Below are positions 19,769-31,380 of a stretch of DNA of 64,000 bases, in pieces. Position numbers and translations under genes: made by a program. The first letter of the stretch is position 1, and the number at the start of each line of letters is the position of its first letter. Location of the stretch: assembly GCA_032164245.1 (NCBI GenBank), contig JAVMKO010000007.1, forward strand, positions 4,297,871-4,361,870. The letters are read 5' to 3'. This stretch comes from Sternotherus odoratus (lineage: Eukaryota > Chordata > Testudines > Kinosternidae). Under the pieces are notes generated by a model. The model saw only the letters and a program-made list of their open reading frames with translations. It did no database searches and had not been told where the DNA came from.

Positions 19769-20209
19769 ACTGAAGAATTTACAGAGCAACCGGAAGATCT
19801 GTCTGCAGCAACACCACTACCCCCTCCACCACCCCCTCCTCTGCTCTCACCTGCCCCACCGCCACCTTCCTTTCCTTTGCCTCAAATAGATGCAAGATTT
19901 GTAGATCCAAGTGTTGGATTATTAATGCCTCCTCTCCAGACCCCTAATAATCTTGCCGTTTTCTGTGATCACAACTATACTGTAGAGGATACAGTACATC
20001 AAAGAAAGAGAATTCAGCAGCTGGAGGAACAAGTTGAAAAACTGCGAAAGAAGCTCAAGACAGCGCAGCAGCGATGCAGATGTCAGGAAAGACAGATTGA
20101 AAAACTGCGAGAGATCGTTCAGTTTCAGAAGGAAAAAGACATAGTGTCGGGAAAAGGCTATGTGATTTTACCGAATGACTATTTTGAAGTTGTAGAAGTA
20201 CCTGCATAA
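19769..20209 (+). CDS. THAP1: THAP1 coding exon 3 (proline-rich region, HBM, coiled coil, stop)
   Basis: Starts after TGTTTTAG in phase 0 and ends at TAA 20207-20209. Order of features: an acidic start, a proline-rich stretch longer than the human one, [10 protein letters not shown], the HCF-1-binding motif DHNY (in [10 protein letters not shown]), then a coiled coil with the basic patch [15 protein letters not shown], and the C-terminus [17 protein letters not shown], almost identical to human. The coiled coil mediates homodimerisation. The mammalian nuclear-localisation stretch is recognisable around [10 protein letters not shown]. Confidence 0.97.
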   Translation, partial: TEEFTEQPEDLSAATPLPPPPPPPLLSPAPPPPSFPLPQIDARFVDPSVGLLMPPLQTPNNLAVFCDHNYTVEDTVHQRKRIQQLEEQVEKLRKKLKTAQQRCRCQERQIEKLREIVQFQKEKDIVSGKGYVILPNDYFEVVEVPA

Positions 20210-20322
20210 AAACATTTACATTAATTTTAAAGGGGCAGTGCCAGATAGCCTCTTCAGACTAACACAGACGTTCAGTTTAAAAATGAATGCTCTCTAATTG
20301 TGTGCAAAACCATTGTAAAAAG

Positions 20323-20328
20323 AATAAA
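20323..20328 (+). terminator. THAP1: THAP1 poly(A) signal AATAAA (proximal)
   Basis: AATAAA lies 114 bp after the stop codon. A second AATAAA at 20757-20762 could serve a longer 3' UTR. Confidence 0.6.
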
Positions 20329-20762
20329 GAAGGTATAAAATACTTAATAGACCACAGTTTGTTCATTGTCAGTGCAGCTTTTAACACTTTTTAAAATGAG
20401 CTTGGCAGAGTTAGACTTTTTTTTGTAATATTGGTGGAAAATATCAATGTTTGTTTTAAAGGGTTTTTTTTGTTTGATAATTTAAATGTTCACTCCTGTG
20501 CAAACTTATGGGGTGGGTGGAATCAGATAATTGTTTAATTACAGTAGATAAAGCTTTGGGGTTTTTTTGAGTTGTACTATAACTGTTAAAACACAAATTG
20601 TCAACATTACATGTCAAAATATACAAAGCAAATGTCCTTAAATCACTAATAAATTCTCAAGCAGTAATTTTGATTATTGAAGGAAATATTTTTCCATCCG
20701 TTTATATGAAATTGACATTTACCAATGAAAATCTAATCCTTCAATGTCTAGTTTTAATAAAC

Positions 20763-22939
20763 TGAAAACATGTTTTACAAACATATCTTGCAATTAGAAT
20801 CTGCCTTTGGGTTTTTAAAATCTGCCATGCTTTTAAGAGGGGGAAGATACAGGTTAAAGAATTATAAACTGTATAACAGCATTTTGGCCTGGGAGTTGGA
20901 TGGGAAAAAAGTATTTCAGCTGAGAGCGTAGACTATTGGGGGCAAGATTTTCAAAAGCATTTCGCGTCTGCCTCACTTTGCTCCCACTTCCATAGACTTT
21001 AGTGGGAACGGAGGAACGTTTGAAAATCCCACCTGCCTTTTATTCTGTGCGTATTGCGGGATAGGATAACTGACCTCAAACTAATGATCCTCTCATGTTA
21101 CAGTGCCAGAGCATTGTATAAACACTAATCCAACATCACTCCAGTGAGGTAGAGAAAGTGTATAGTCAGCCCCATGAAATGCACTCTAAGTATGTGCATA
21201 TCTTCCTTTGGAAAACTTCATGAGAGGAAGGAACCCTCAGAAGCTGTAGCTATTGGGAGATATATTCCCCAGGGGAAGCAGCTGTAGCGCTGCATTGGAA
21301 GTTCCATCACACCCATGTTAGGATATCTTTCTGCTTTGAATCGTATCAGGAAGGGCAGAATGCTTCTGAGACTGTTTCTCAGCACTGCCTCTGATAAGTC
21401 ACAGTCTCTAATGCCGGGAGCTGGGTGCAGAGGGGGGTGAGAGCTTTGTGGAAGCTGGGACTATGCCCTGTTGTCTCTGTTCCCTCTTAGGGTGAGGTGT
21501 AGAGTGCTTTGCACCCATATAGTCTAAAACAGAGGAGAGCCTGTGGCTCGGTATTATCCCCTTTTTACAAACGGGTAATGTGAGACCGGTTATGACCAAA
21601 ACTTTCCAACTCAGGTGCCTCACACCAGGCACCAAAGAAATGGCTTGATTTTTTTCAAGGGTGCTGAGCACTCACAACTTTCATTGCATCTGACTGGGAC
21701 TTCTGAAATCAATGCAGAATCAGGATTAAGGTGGGGGGTAGGCCCTTAGAATGGCACATTTAGTACAACAACTTTGAATTTGTATTATGTCTAAGACCTG
21801 GAAATCGCACTTTTTATGTCTCATTATCGTCTTAGTTTTTAATGAGAAGCAGCTGGTGCTGACCTTGATTTAGTCACTACAATGAAACACACACACACAC
21901 ACACACACCTCCACCGCTCAAATCTATTCGAAAGTAGGAGAGTGAGTTTCCGTGTCCACATTTATGCAGTGTGAATTCTAGCTCTGATCAGCAGTTCTAA
22001 TTCAAGATGGGCTTTAAAAAATACGGGTGTCATTTTCTCCTTAGCGCTGCTCGTTTGAGCATGGCATTTCAGAATGAGAAATAGCATTTAGAAACTGTTT
22101 GATACTCTGGCATCAACAATTCTGTATCTGCTTTCTTTAGTGTTTGGTAGTATTCCTGTATTTAAGTATCTGAGAGCATTTTTGTTAAATTCAATTTTTT
22201 AAGGTCTCAACTTAATTGTGTATATTCAATATTCATTCCAGATAGAAACTTAGTGTGGTTTAGCTTTGGAGTACTTCTATTCTCCCCCACATCCTCCTGG
22301 CCAAATGGTCTGTCATTTTCATAGTTTATAAGTGATGTGTTTGTGGTTTCAGCCACAGAGAAAAAAACATCTGAAAACATAAAACAAAAGTGTGCAAACC
22401 AATACCCAAGGCTTTTTTTGTACTTAAGTACTTAAAATAAACTGGGAAATATTTAGGTTCAAAAATGGCTAATACAAAAGTGTAGCCAGTTCTAAAGAAT
22501 TTTTATGTTCACCTACTGATACCATGTATGGTGATCTGGACTACAATACATCAGCATATTCTTTTCTTTTACAAGAATTTTTCTGCGGATTCCTGCTCTT
22601 CGAGTCCCAAACTCAGCAAAATACTCACACACGCCTAACTTTAAGCATGTAAGTATCTTGTTATTTGGGGCCCAAATGCGTACTGTGATTTTTGGATCCC
22701 GAACGCAGTCACTGCTATTCCCTGTGTGTACTGCCTTGTGCAATCCAACCTCCAATACAGCAGTAGAGAAGGAACTGTGCCCCCAACTGCTTTCTCTTCC
22801 TCTCCTACCACAAGGGGTAATGAGTTTTCTGATGGCAACAGGCAAGAGAGGCAGCCTGTCATGCTGCTGAAGCATTTTTATTCCCACTGGAAGCTTCTCT
22901 TTGCTGCCTGCTTTGATTCCTTCCTTACAGCAGCTAACA
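20763..22939. other. Intergenic, nothing recognised except a CA microsatellite
   Basis: AT-rich sequence without recognisable exons. A (CA)n run lies at 21887-21908. Minus and plus ORFs at 22513-22887 overlap in antisense and show no known domain. Confidence 0.45.
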
Positions 22940-22947
22940 CAGTAGAT

Positions 22948-23332
22948 CAGGGGTGGGGAACCTTTTTCCTGCCAAGGGCCATTTGGAGATTTACAATGTC
23001 ATTCGGGGGCCGCTCCTCCCGCCCCCCCCCCGCAGGAAGCCCATTCCCCCCCCCCCCCCGGCCCCCCGTAGGAAGCCCATTTTCCCCCTCCCTAACCCCC
23101 CGCAGGAAGCCCACTCCCCCCCCGCCTGGCGGCCCGCGCGCATCCCTGGCCGGCGGCTCCCTGAGGCGCTTCCCGGCCTCTTCGCCGAGCGCGGAGCCAC
23201 CCCGGGCGGGGGCGGCTCGGCGAAGGGGCCGGGAAGCGCCTCGGGGAGCCGCTGGCCAGGGACCCGCGTGGGCCGGATGGAAGGCTTTGGCGGGCCGTAT
23301 AAGGCCCCCGGGCCGGCGGTTCCCCACCCCTG
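22948..23332. mobile_element. hAT non-autonomous element, GC-rich
   Basis: Ends CAGGGGTGGGGAACC and GGTTCCCCACCCCTG are inverse complements. A perfect 8-bp target duplication CAGTAGAT lies at 22940-22947 and 23333-23340. The interior contains a near-palindromic CpG-rich block (23150-23270) and tandem GCAGGAAGCCCATTCCCC-like units at 23030-23120. ORFs through it on both strands are spurious. Confidence 0.9.
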
Positions 23333-23340
23333 CAGTAGAT

Positions 23341-24764
23341 GATAATCTTTGCCAGGCCTCTAGCACCTGTAACTTTACCATGCAGCCTTGATGTCTATGG
23401 CAAGCCTTTTCGTAAAACCTAACATTCAAACCATAGCTCATCCTGCTAGAGGTGATTCTTGCCCCGACTGGAATCTCCTCCACCGGCAGGGTACTTGCAT
23501 ACTGAAGTCGAGGCAGTACGTGAAGGTGGAGGCTGCCCACTACTGGACCTTGAAGTAAAACCAGTCAACATATGGACCAGTTTTCCAAGTATCTCTTCAT
23601 TGAAGAAAACCTGAGTAAAACAAACGGGGAATGTTCCTTCAAAGGGGTTTTCAATGGAATGCACATACCGTTCACACGGTCTGCTGTAAATAACAGACTG
23701 TCTTGACTTCCTGTTTTTGCTGGCTGCAGCTCTCCTGTGTGCATGTAGCAGCAGCCTCACACACCTCCTAAAAATTGTTTGGGTCTGAAAATAGTGTGGG
23801 AATGTAGGCTCTGTGAGAAGGCTTTTGATAGTGGTGGTGATCTGATTGCTAATGAAACAAATCCATCAAATACATGTAGCTGCAATTCAAAATCTTCACA
23901 AAGAAAACAATTCAGGGAAGTTATTAAAATAGGCAAAAATGAGTGAAAATAAAAAGCTGAGAATCTGGACTTGCAGATTATGTTGTAAAGCTTTCTTTTT
24001 ACAATTGGCTTCACTGCTCTGCTTGTTGTACTGTCACCTCCTTTAAACAAAAAATGTCGTCTTACTTTTGCTGGTGTAGGAGGTTCTACTTCAATGCAGG
24101 ATTCTCTGTGTAATTCCCACTTCATCCTGGAGCTCTGTGAAGTAGTAGAGTCCATATCTTACTGGGGTATGTAGTGGCTTAATAAAGACAAATTCCTGCC
24201 TCAGTAGCAAATATTCTGTGAAGATGGGAAGTGTTGTATTAACTGGGTGGAATATATGGGTTCAAAGAATCAAAGGTGTTAACATGACCCTGCAACCATC
24301 CAGCATTAAACTGTTTTAAACAAGGTTTGGTATTGGAAATCTTAGCCTGCCTAGGACCATAGCAAACACATCATTAAAAATCCTTTAATCTTTTATTAAA
24401 GATACAGAAAAGAAGAAAAGCAGTTAAAACAGTTGAGTAAGGTACTCAAGAAGGCTTTCATTGTAACAACATCCCTTTTCCCTTTCAGCTGGAGAAAGTT
24501 TTAAGAAGAAAGTTCCTTCCCCTCCCTACCCCCATTGTTTGGCAGTCTCTGAGATGGTATTACAGAGGGAAATAATTGTCTCTCTGGGGGAAGAGCAAAT
24601 AAGTTAGTTGAGATGGTCTGGACCGGCTGCTGACTCTGATCCCGTTTCTTAGAAGACAGAACAAATGCACATGCAAAAGGGAAATGAAAAGAACAGCAAA
24701 AATAGAAAATGCAGCTTCTGTCTCAGGTGTTGACTTTCACTTGCAGTCTTGCTGCTGGAAAAAC
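23341..24764. other. Intergenic, two unrecognised minus-strand ORFs
   Basis: Minus ORFs at 23446-23760 (104 codons) and 23757-24155 (132 codons) abut in different frames. The first contains FFNEEILGKLVHML, which loosely recalls transposase N-terminal regions, but I cannot assign it. No convincing splice-flanked exon is present. Confidence 0.35.
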
Positions 24765-25545
24765 ACATAATAAGAATGGCTATACTGGGTCAGACCAAAG
24801 GTCCATCCAGCCCAGCATCCTGTCTGCCGACAATGGGCAATTCTAGGTGCCCCAGAGGGAATAACCTAACATGTAATTATCACGTGATCTCTCTCCTGCC
24901 ATCCGTCTCCACCCTCTGATAGACAGAGGCTAGGGACACCATTCTTTACCCATCCTGGCTAATAGCCATTAATGAATTTATCTAGTTATCGTTATTTGTC
25001 TAGTTCTTTCATGAATTTATCTAGTTCTCTTTTCAACCGTTATAGTCCTAGCCTTCACAACTTCCTCAGGCAAGTTGACTGTGCACTGTGTGAAGAACTT
25101 CCTTTTATTTGTTTTAAACTTACTGCCCATTAATTTCTTTTGGTGGTCCCTAGTTCTTATATTCTGGGAACAAGTAAATAACTTTTCCTTATTCATTTTT
25201 TCCACACCACTCATAATTTTATATACCTCTATCATATCCCTCCTGAGTCTCCTCTTTTCCAAACTGCAAAGTCCTAGCCTCTTTAATCTCTCCTCATATG
25301 GGACCCGTTCCAAACCTCTAATCATTTTAGTTGCCCTTTTCTGAGCCTTTTCTAATGCCAGTTATGTTTACTGTTGTGTTTGAGAGATGAGGAGACCACA
25401 TCTGTACGCAGTATTTAGAATCAGCACACAGTCTTATCAGCCTCTCATAGACCTGACAAACTTGTGCCATCATCAGACTGTTTAAGGCATTGCATTTAGC
25501 TGCCTTTCTGGTCACAGACTTACAGCAGTGCTGCAAAATATGCCG
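24765..25545 (-). repeat. CR1 LINE 3' part, minus orientation
   Basis: Reads ATGGCTATACTGGGTCAGAC, then TTGACTGTGCACTGTGTGAA and CATATGGGACCCGTTCC, the typical turtle CR1 3' region read backwards. The minus frame 25017-25325 encodes RLKRLGLCSLEKRRLRRDMI, then EVYKIM, the conserved CR1 ORF2 C-terminus. Confidence 0.85.
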
Positions 25546-25652
25546 TCTTGGCCAGCTAATCAGACTCTATTAGATGGAAGGAGAAAGAAGAAATAACACT
25601 GGGAAGGGAAAAGACACATGGCGGGTGATGAGGACCACCTCTCCTCCTACAT

Positions 25653-26214
25653 CATTGGTTCTCAAAGTGGGGGTCGGGACCCCTCTGGGGGTCGCGAGCC
25701 AGTTCTGTGGGGGTCGCGAGCCCCTGCTGCCAGCAGCCGGCCCCGAACATTGCCGCTGCCGCGGGCTGCTGGCATCCAGCCCCTGCTGCTGTACACAGCC
25801 CGTGCCCCTGCCGCGGCGGGCTGCCGGCACCCCCATAAGGCTGGTCCCGGCTGCGGCTCCCGCCGCGGCAGGCAGCTGGTGGCCCCGCGAGCCCGGTCCG
25901 GGCCCTGGCTCCTGCTGTGGCGGGCTGCTGGCACTGCTACGTGCCTGACCCGGCCCCGGCAAAGGTGGGCTTCCGGTGCCCCAGTGAGCCCGGCCCCTGC
26001 TGCGGTAGGCTGCCGACGCCTCCGTGGGGCTGCTGGAACTACCCCCCCCAATCCCAACCCCTGTCCGGGGGGGCTGCCGGAACCCCCCCATTCCAGCCCC
26101 TGTCGCAGTGGGCTGCAGGCACGCCCCCCCCCCCGCCTGACCCCTAGAGGGGGTCGCGCTTAGAGGCCCGGTGTGGGAAAGGGGTCACCACTACAAAAAG
26201 TTTGAGAACCACTG
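25653..26214. mobile_element. hAT (SPIN/OposCharlie-like ends) non-autonomous element
   Basis: Ends CATTGGTTCTCAAAGTGGGG and AAAAGTTTGAGAACCACTG. It contains GGGTCGGGACCC near the left end and GGGGTCGCGCTTAG near the right. The 8-bp flanks TCCTACAT and AGCTACAT (25645-25652, 26215-26222) agree at 6 of 8 positions. The interior is GC-rich tandem CTGCTGCNG/CCGGCACC-like units. Confidence 0.8.
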
Positions 26215-27139
26215 AGCTACATGATGTTTGGGATTTAGCTGGAGTCCATGGAGATAATGTGATCAACACTCTTTCTGTGAGTGCTGATGGACCGATCAAG
26301 GTGATATTCTGTTGACTATTAATGCTCTATCATTAGTTTTTAAAAGGGCCAGAAGTGCTGGGGGAAAAAACGGTGAAACATAGAAACAAAATAAAATGTG
26401 AGATTTTACTAGAGAATATATTTCTTAGACCGTGCAGACATAATCAGACCAAGCCGAAGGAATGTAATCTAGGTGGGAGAGTTGTTTATAATTTCAGTAT
26501 ATCTACTCCTACCATATTGATCTTGTGTTTGTGTAAGAAAATAGAAATGTTTTTATCATCTGTGTAGGCTTATAAATGAGAATACCTTCTGCTGTTTTCA
26601 TAAACGGAAATACCTATTTAGGGAATGCAGGGTTGTTTATCTTGTACTTAAAAATTGTAAAACAGGGTTTGGGGGCTTAGTATCCAACTTGAGTCCTGCT
26701 CTTCTTATGTATAAAATAATGGGATGGATTAAGAGCCGGTTCGTGTCAGGTTCTGAGCACTCTGACGTCCCACTGGGAATCAAAGGGTTGTTGGGGACAC
26801 CTAGGGTGGAATTTTCAACATAGACTTCCATGGAAGCATAGTTCTGTCAATAATTAAAACTCCCATTGACTTTGCCGGGAGCTGAGTTAAGCCAACACCA
26901 AGCGTGAAATCGTGACACCATTGAAGTCAATAACAAAACTCCCATTGACTTCAATGGGGCCAAGGTTTCCCCCTTAGGGCTACAGCAAATCCCACCATCG
27001 GCAGACCTCCCAGGCCCTCTTGTCAGAGTAGTGCAGAATAAGGCCTTAAGAAAGGGAAGATTAGGGTAATATCGCTTGAAATGAACCTACCCATGCTTAT
27101 TTTCCTGTAACAAGGTCTTCGACTACCTATATCATAGTA
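26215..27139. other. Intergenic, nothing recognised
   Basis: Ordinary AT-moderate sequence. Near 26800-26960 there are two direct occurrences of CTCCCATTGACTT, part of an old repeat or chance. Confidence 0.35.
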
Positions 27140-27340
27140 TCAGAGAGGTAGCCGTGTTAGTCTGGAATAGCAGAGGTAACAAAGAGTCCTGTGGCACCTT
27201 AAAGACTAACTAAAGTATTGAAGCATAAGCTTTCATGGGCTAATACCCACTCCGAAGTGGGTATTAGCCCCCGAAAGCTTATGCTCCAATACTTTAGTTA
27301 GTCTTTAAGGTGCCACAGGACTCTTTGTTACCTCTGCTAA
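27140..27340 (+). repeat. Foldback SINE-like element, copy 2
   Basis: The head TCAGAGAGGTAGCCGTGTTA leads into CAAAGAGTCCTGTGGCACCT and reaches CTAATACCCACTCCG. The same arm then returns as reverse complement to GGACTCTTTGTTACCTCTGC. A 9-bp direct repeat ATCATAGTA flanks it (27131-27139 and 27341-27349). Confidence 0.8.
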
Positions 27341-27971
27341 ATCATAGTAGCGGATGATGTCATAATGGGAGCTCAGTTTTCAGTACATGCATGTCAGTCT
27401 CCGGTGAGCTGTGTCCCTAACAGATCTATGGTAAAATAAAACCAAGTTATAATTTTAAATGATTATTTAAATAATCAAATAATATATAGAATAATATTGA
27501 TACATAGACGATCATTCCTCTACCAGCACAAGAGTGCAGAATTTAATGCTAAAGGATTTTCTATATTGAATATTCATTTGTTGTTATGGTTTGAGTGATT
27601 ATTTATTAAACTGAGGGGTGAATTTACATTGGCCCCTGGTGTAGCCTTCTTCAGGCCTGTTTGAAACACTGATCTATTGGTTGATCGACAAGTTGTTTCG
27701 GATGGGTCAGTTATGTTGAAAGTAACTGTAGAGTTACTGTAGTTATGTTCTTCAGCCCAAGAACATAAGGGCTGGGTAGTGGCTTTGGAAATGGTTTCCA
27801 TGTTCATGGAGGGGTGCTGCAGCAGGTTGCCGGAGAGGGTCTGAGGCTATGTCTACACTGCACTTTTGTCAGTAAAACTTCTGTTGGACAGTTCTGACAA
27901 CTTCTTGGCCCTTCTTGTGCTCAGGGAATACAAGACACAGGGTTGTCTGGCTCCCTCCACTCTCCTCTTTG

Positions 27972-28263
27972 GGCTGGTCTTCACTGGGGGGAAATCGACT
28001 GAAGATACGCAACTTCAGCTATGTGAATCACGTAGCTGAAGTTGGCGTATCTTCAGCTGACTTACCTGCCGTCCTGACGGCGGCGGCGGCAGTCGGCGGT
28101 GTGCTCCCCCGTCGACTCCGGCTTGTGCCTCGCGTCAAGCTGGAGTCCCAGAGTCGACAGCACTGTGGGCGATCGATTTCTCGCATCTTCACGAGACGCG
28201 AGAAATCGATCGCTTACAGATTGATCGCTACTTGCCGATCCGGCGGGTAGTGAAGACATACCC
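27972..28263. mobile_element. Harbinger-type MITE
   Basis: Ends GGGCTGGTCTTCACTGGGGG and GGGTAGTGAAGACATACCC are imperfect inverted repeats. Inside are two short palindromes: TACGCAACTTCAGCTATGTG returning as ACGTAGCTGAAGTTGGCGTA near 28010-28050, and GCGATCGATTTCTCGC returning as GCGAGAAATCGATCGC near 28168-28213. Confidence 0.7.
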
Positions 28264-29555
28264 TTTGAGCTCAAATACACAAGTGGGGCTGTGACACATG
28301 TAAGCATGGGCCTTCCCTTAATCATGTGACGAGGCCCGTTGAAGTCAATGGGATTCCTCCCATGCTGAATTGGGACCTATGGCACCATCAAATTATTGTA
28401 GCTCGTGTATGGAAAATATTCATTGTCAAAACATATGAAAGTGTAGATAGGTTCTGAAGTTTATAGTTAAACACCGAAATCAGTAGCCTGTATTGATTTC
28501 AGTGGAAGCTGCTGACGGGAGCTGATGGTAGCTGAGTCCTTTACTGAGTACCATGATACACCATGCTCTCCCATGCTGGCACGGAATGTGTACTACAAGC
28601 ACAAAGGAAGGTGTTTTTTGGTGTTTCAAAACACAAGACCACTGCCCAGCAGTTAGAGACGTAGCAGTAAACACTAGCACATGTCTAATCTTAAAGGATT
28701 CTCCAGTAGGAATAAATAATATCCCTGTAGATGTTAAATGTACTAAACCAAACCATCTCATTGTCTTTCAAACAGCGATAGGCCAGATCGAGCCCTCCTA
28801 CGCTGAAGCTGAGAACAGAGGGGAACACTTATGAGGAATCTCTTGTGGAGCTTTCCTCAAGTTGTTCCTGCTGGGAAGATGTCTCAGAGACTCTCCCCTA
28901 ACTCAGCAACCCCCATGGCTACCATGAACCCCCAGGGGCTGCTCCAGAACCCTCTTTAAAGCTGGTTCCCTGCTTTAGAGAGTCTGTTTTAGAAGGGGTA
29001 CTATAGCCCCAATTTTCTCTTTATGAGCAATCTGTGCTGGGGGAAAGATGGGCGTCCTCCAGCCCACCTGTCCCATCGCGGGCTTGCGCACTACCCACTC
29101 TTGCCCTCCTAATTCCCACCTCACTACACAAACCCTGATCTCACAGGTAGAGTCATGGGAAGAAGTGTCAGGGGGGAGGGCAGCCATGTACAGAAGGCTC
29201 TTGTCTTCAGGTATCAAGGGAGTGGGGCAGAGCTATAACCTGTTCCAGAGTCTCATGGTTGTGCAGAACAAGACAGGAAGAGAACCCCCAGCTTCCCTTG
29301 TAACGATCCTTCATTGCTCTCTAGAGAGCATGAAATCTCATTTTCTATCATACGAGCCAAACCGGGAGCTGCTTAACACTCCTGGCTCCATTTTGAAATT
29401 GAAAGAGGCATAGGGTCACACAGTGCTGCTGAAAGGGTGATGAGAATAGGAGTGGATAGAGAGTCTGGCCAGCGCGATGATCCCAAAAATCAAATAGTCA
29501 CGAGAAATAAGAATTGAAATTACTTGGCCTCTCAGTTGTGGCGAAGAGGAGTTTT
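28264..29555. other. Intergenic, nothing recognised
   Basis: No known domain appears in the frames at 28553-28834 or 29048-29413, and no clear repeat is visible. Confidence 0.35.
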
Positions 29556-29560
29556 GTCAC

Positions 29561-29742
29561 AGAATCATAGAATCTCAGAGTTGTAAGGGACCTCAGGAGA
29601 TCATCTAGTCCAACCCCCTGCTCAAAGCAGGACCAATCCCATTTTTGTTCCATATCCCTAAATGGCCCCTTCAAGGATTGAAGTCACAAAGCTGGGTTTA
29701 GCAGGCCAATGCTCAAACCACTGAGCTATCCCTCCCCCCTGT
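29561..29742 (-). repeat. tRNA-derived SINE (tortoise/Cry type), minus strand
   Basis: The CR1-like tail (AGAATCATAGAATCTCAGAG, then CATCTAGTCCAACCCCCTGC) precedes the body (AAATGGCCCCTTCAAGGATT) and the tRNA-like head (CTGGGTTTAGCAGGCCAATG, then CTCAAACCACTGAGCTA). TTGTCAC on both sides is a likely target duplication. Confidence 0.85.
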
Positions 29743-30379
29743 TGTCACCGTAACTCTTCTTTTTCTGGCACCCCAATCCACTTCATGCCACCAAGAGAGA
29801 TGGCACAGAACATCCCTCCAACAGCCTGAAATTTCCACTTGAGGAGTTGGTCTGAAAGCAATGAACCGCAGTAGGATGTGTCTTCCTCGGTTGCTAGTGC
29901 CCATAATGCTGAATGTACCTGAGGCATGCACTGCTGGTTCAGGTATACTCATTGCTTGCTTAAGTAGAAGACGGTTGGTTGGCCAAGTTATTTTTAAGTA
30001 GCAGGAGAAGGAAGCCCTCATTGACAGCAACATTTGCAAAAGAAACAGAAGGCAATAGCGGTCAGAAAGCAGAACTGTTTGTGGTTAGGCTGTGCATGTG
30101 GATTCGAGCACAGAAGTATTGCTACTCCAGCCCTGCAGCCACAAGGCCTGTGGTTACTTATACTCTCATTGGAGAGCAACACTGCACTTAATGGAGAGAT
30201 TCCTCTGTAGGGGTAAAGCACGTTGTTATAAGTGTGAAGGGTGCCTTGCCTGGGTGGCACTATGTTATCTAACACAGGGTGCCTTGCCTGGGTGGGGCTT
30301 GTTATCTGAGACAGGTAACATAGGAGTTTCCCTGCAATGGGGGAGGGAGGAGCCTCAAGCCCAGGAAGAAGGGAGGAGC
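29743..30379. other. Intergenic, nothing recognised
   Basis: Mixed sequence; a GTGCCTTGCCTGGGTGG unit is repeated near 30241 and 30280. Confidence 0.35.
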
Positions 30380-30515
30380 AAAACAGTCAGTTCCATCTTG
30401 GCTGGTCTCCAGGCAGGAGGCAAAAGCCAGGGAGTTCCATCTTGGCTGGTCTCCAGGGAGGAGGCCAGGGCCAGGGGAGTTCCATCTTGGTTGTCCATGA
30501 GGCAGGGAGCTTGCC
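30380..30515. repeat. Short tandem array, GTTCCATCTTGGCTGGTCTC units
   Basis: The unit AGTTCCATCTTGGCTGGTCT, then CCAGGcAGGAGGC..., occurs about three times (from 30390, 30429 and 30478) with decay in the last copy. The encoded frames are therefore repetitive and not supported as genes. Confidence 0.6.
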
Positions 30516-30829
30516 AGGCAAAATGGGCAAGGGTCCAGGAGTGTGTCTCTAGCTATGGAGATAACTCAGCTTTTCTTCTCTTATACTTCTACTTAGCTAA
30601 TGTGAGTATTACCATTTGATTCTTCTATTAAGCCGTGCCTTTGGGGTGTTCTTTCCTTTTCAGAAGACAGTGGGGAATCCCAAATGTAAAGTGTCTGTAT
30701 TTCTGCTTTAACCTTTTTCTTTATTAAATTTTCTAGTTATAAAACTGTCTGGTTTATTTCCCTTAGGGTTTTTCTCTGCTTCCAGTCTGGGAAGGGGGAA
30801 AGGAAGGGAATAGGAACCAGGGCAGCTAG

Positions 30830-31175
30830 GGGCCTAGCTGGAGTGTGAAGACTGTCTCTCCTTACCATCAGGTTAGACGGGGGAGGGAGGAAGCAGTCTC
30901 CAGGTGTCTGCCTCTCAGGTACAGAGAGACAGGGGTGGGGGAAGTCTGCCTTCAGCTGGGGAGGGTGAAGGACAGAAAGCAGCCTCCAGGTATCTGACTT
31001 TGAATCCCAGGAAGGGGTACAAAGTTAGGGTCTGGCTCTCAGGTTGAGAGAGACAGGGTTAAGGGAAGTCTGCCTTCAGCTGGTCAGGGTGAAGGGAAGC
31101 AGTCTTCAGGTGTCTGACTTTAAAACCCAGGGAGGAGGTACAAAGTCAGGGTTAGAGGAAGATCGGGGGCCCCTC
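30830..31175. repeat. Degenerate tandem repeat upstream of the IQ-motif ORF
   Basis: Units carrying GGAAGTCTGCCTTCAGCTGG, GAAGCAG(T/C)CT(C/T)CAGGTGTCTG and CCCAGGNAGGNGGTACAAAG recur about three times at spacings near 110-150 bp. Confidence 0.55.
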
Positions 31176-31380
31176 CAAGGTTTTGGAAGTATACCCGATT
31201 GGTGGCAGCGATTGGTGACCCCAGGAACCCCAACTGGCAAGGTGGGGGTGTCTTGGGGTGGAGGACTTGTTGGTCTGGCGTAGAAGAGGCCCAGCCTTTG
31301 TACTCAGGAGCATAGAGGCTGGGGGTAACCCCCTCTGACACACGTTGCTGAACGTTATTCTCTTTCTGTAATCCACACAG

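Noticed and set aside
22726..23540. 221-codon plus and 197-codon minus ORFs
   Set aside because: Both run through the GC-rich hAT element at 22948-23332 and its flanks.
23446..24155. Two adjoining minus ORFs as exons of a host gene
   Set aside because: No consistent acceptor and donor: the apparent acceptor before the second ORF is followed at once by an in-frame stop, and no domain is recognised.
25570..26163. ORFs of 124-181 codons near 25600-26160
   Set aside because: They lie in the GC-rich tandem interior of the hAT element at 25653-26214.
30230..31215. A solo LTR of an endogenous retrovirus
   Set aside because: A T-rich stretch with possible poly(A) signal and a GGTGGCAGCGATTGGTGACC motif suggested it, but no inverted TG..CA ends, target duplication or adjoining retroviral gene could be shown.
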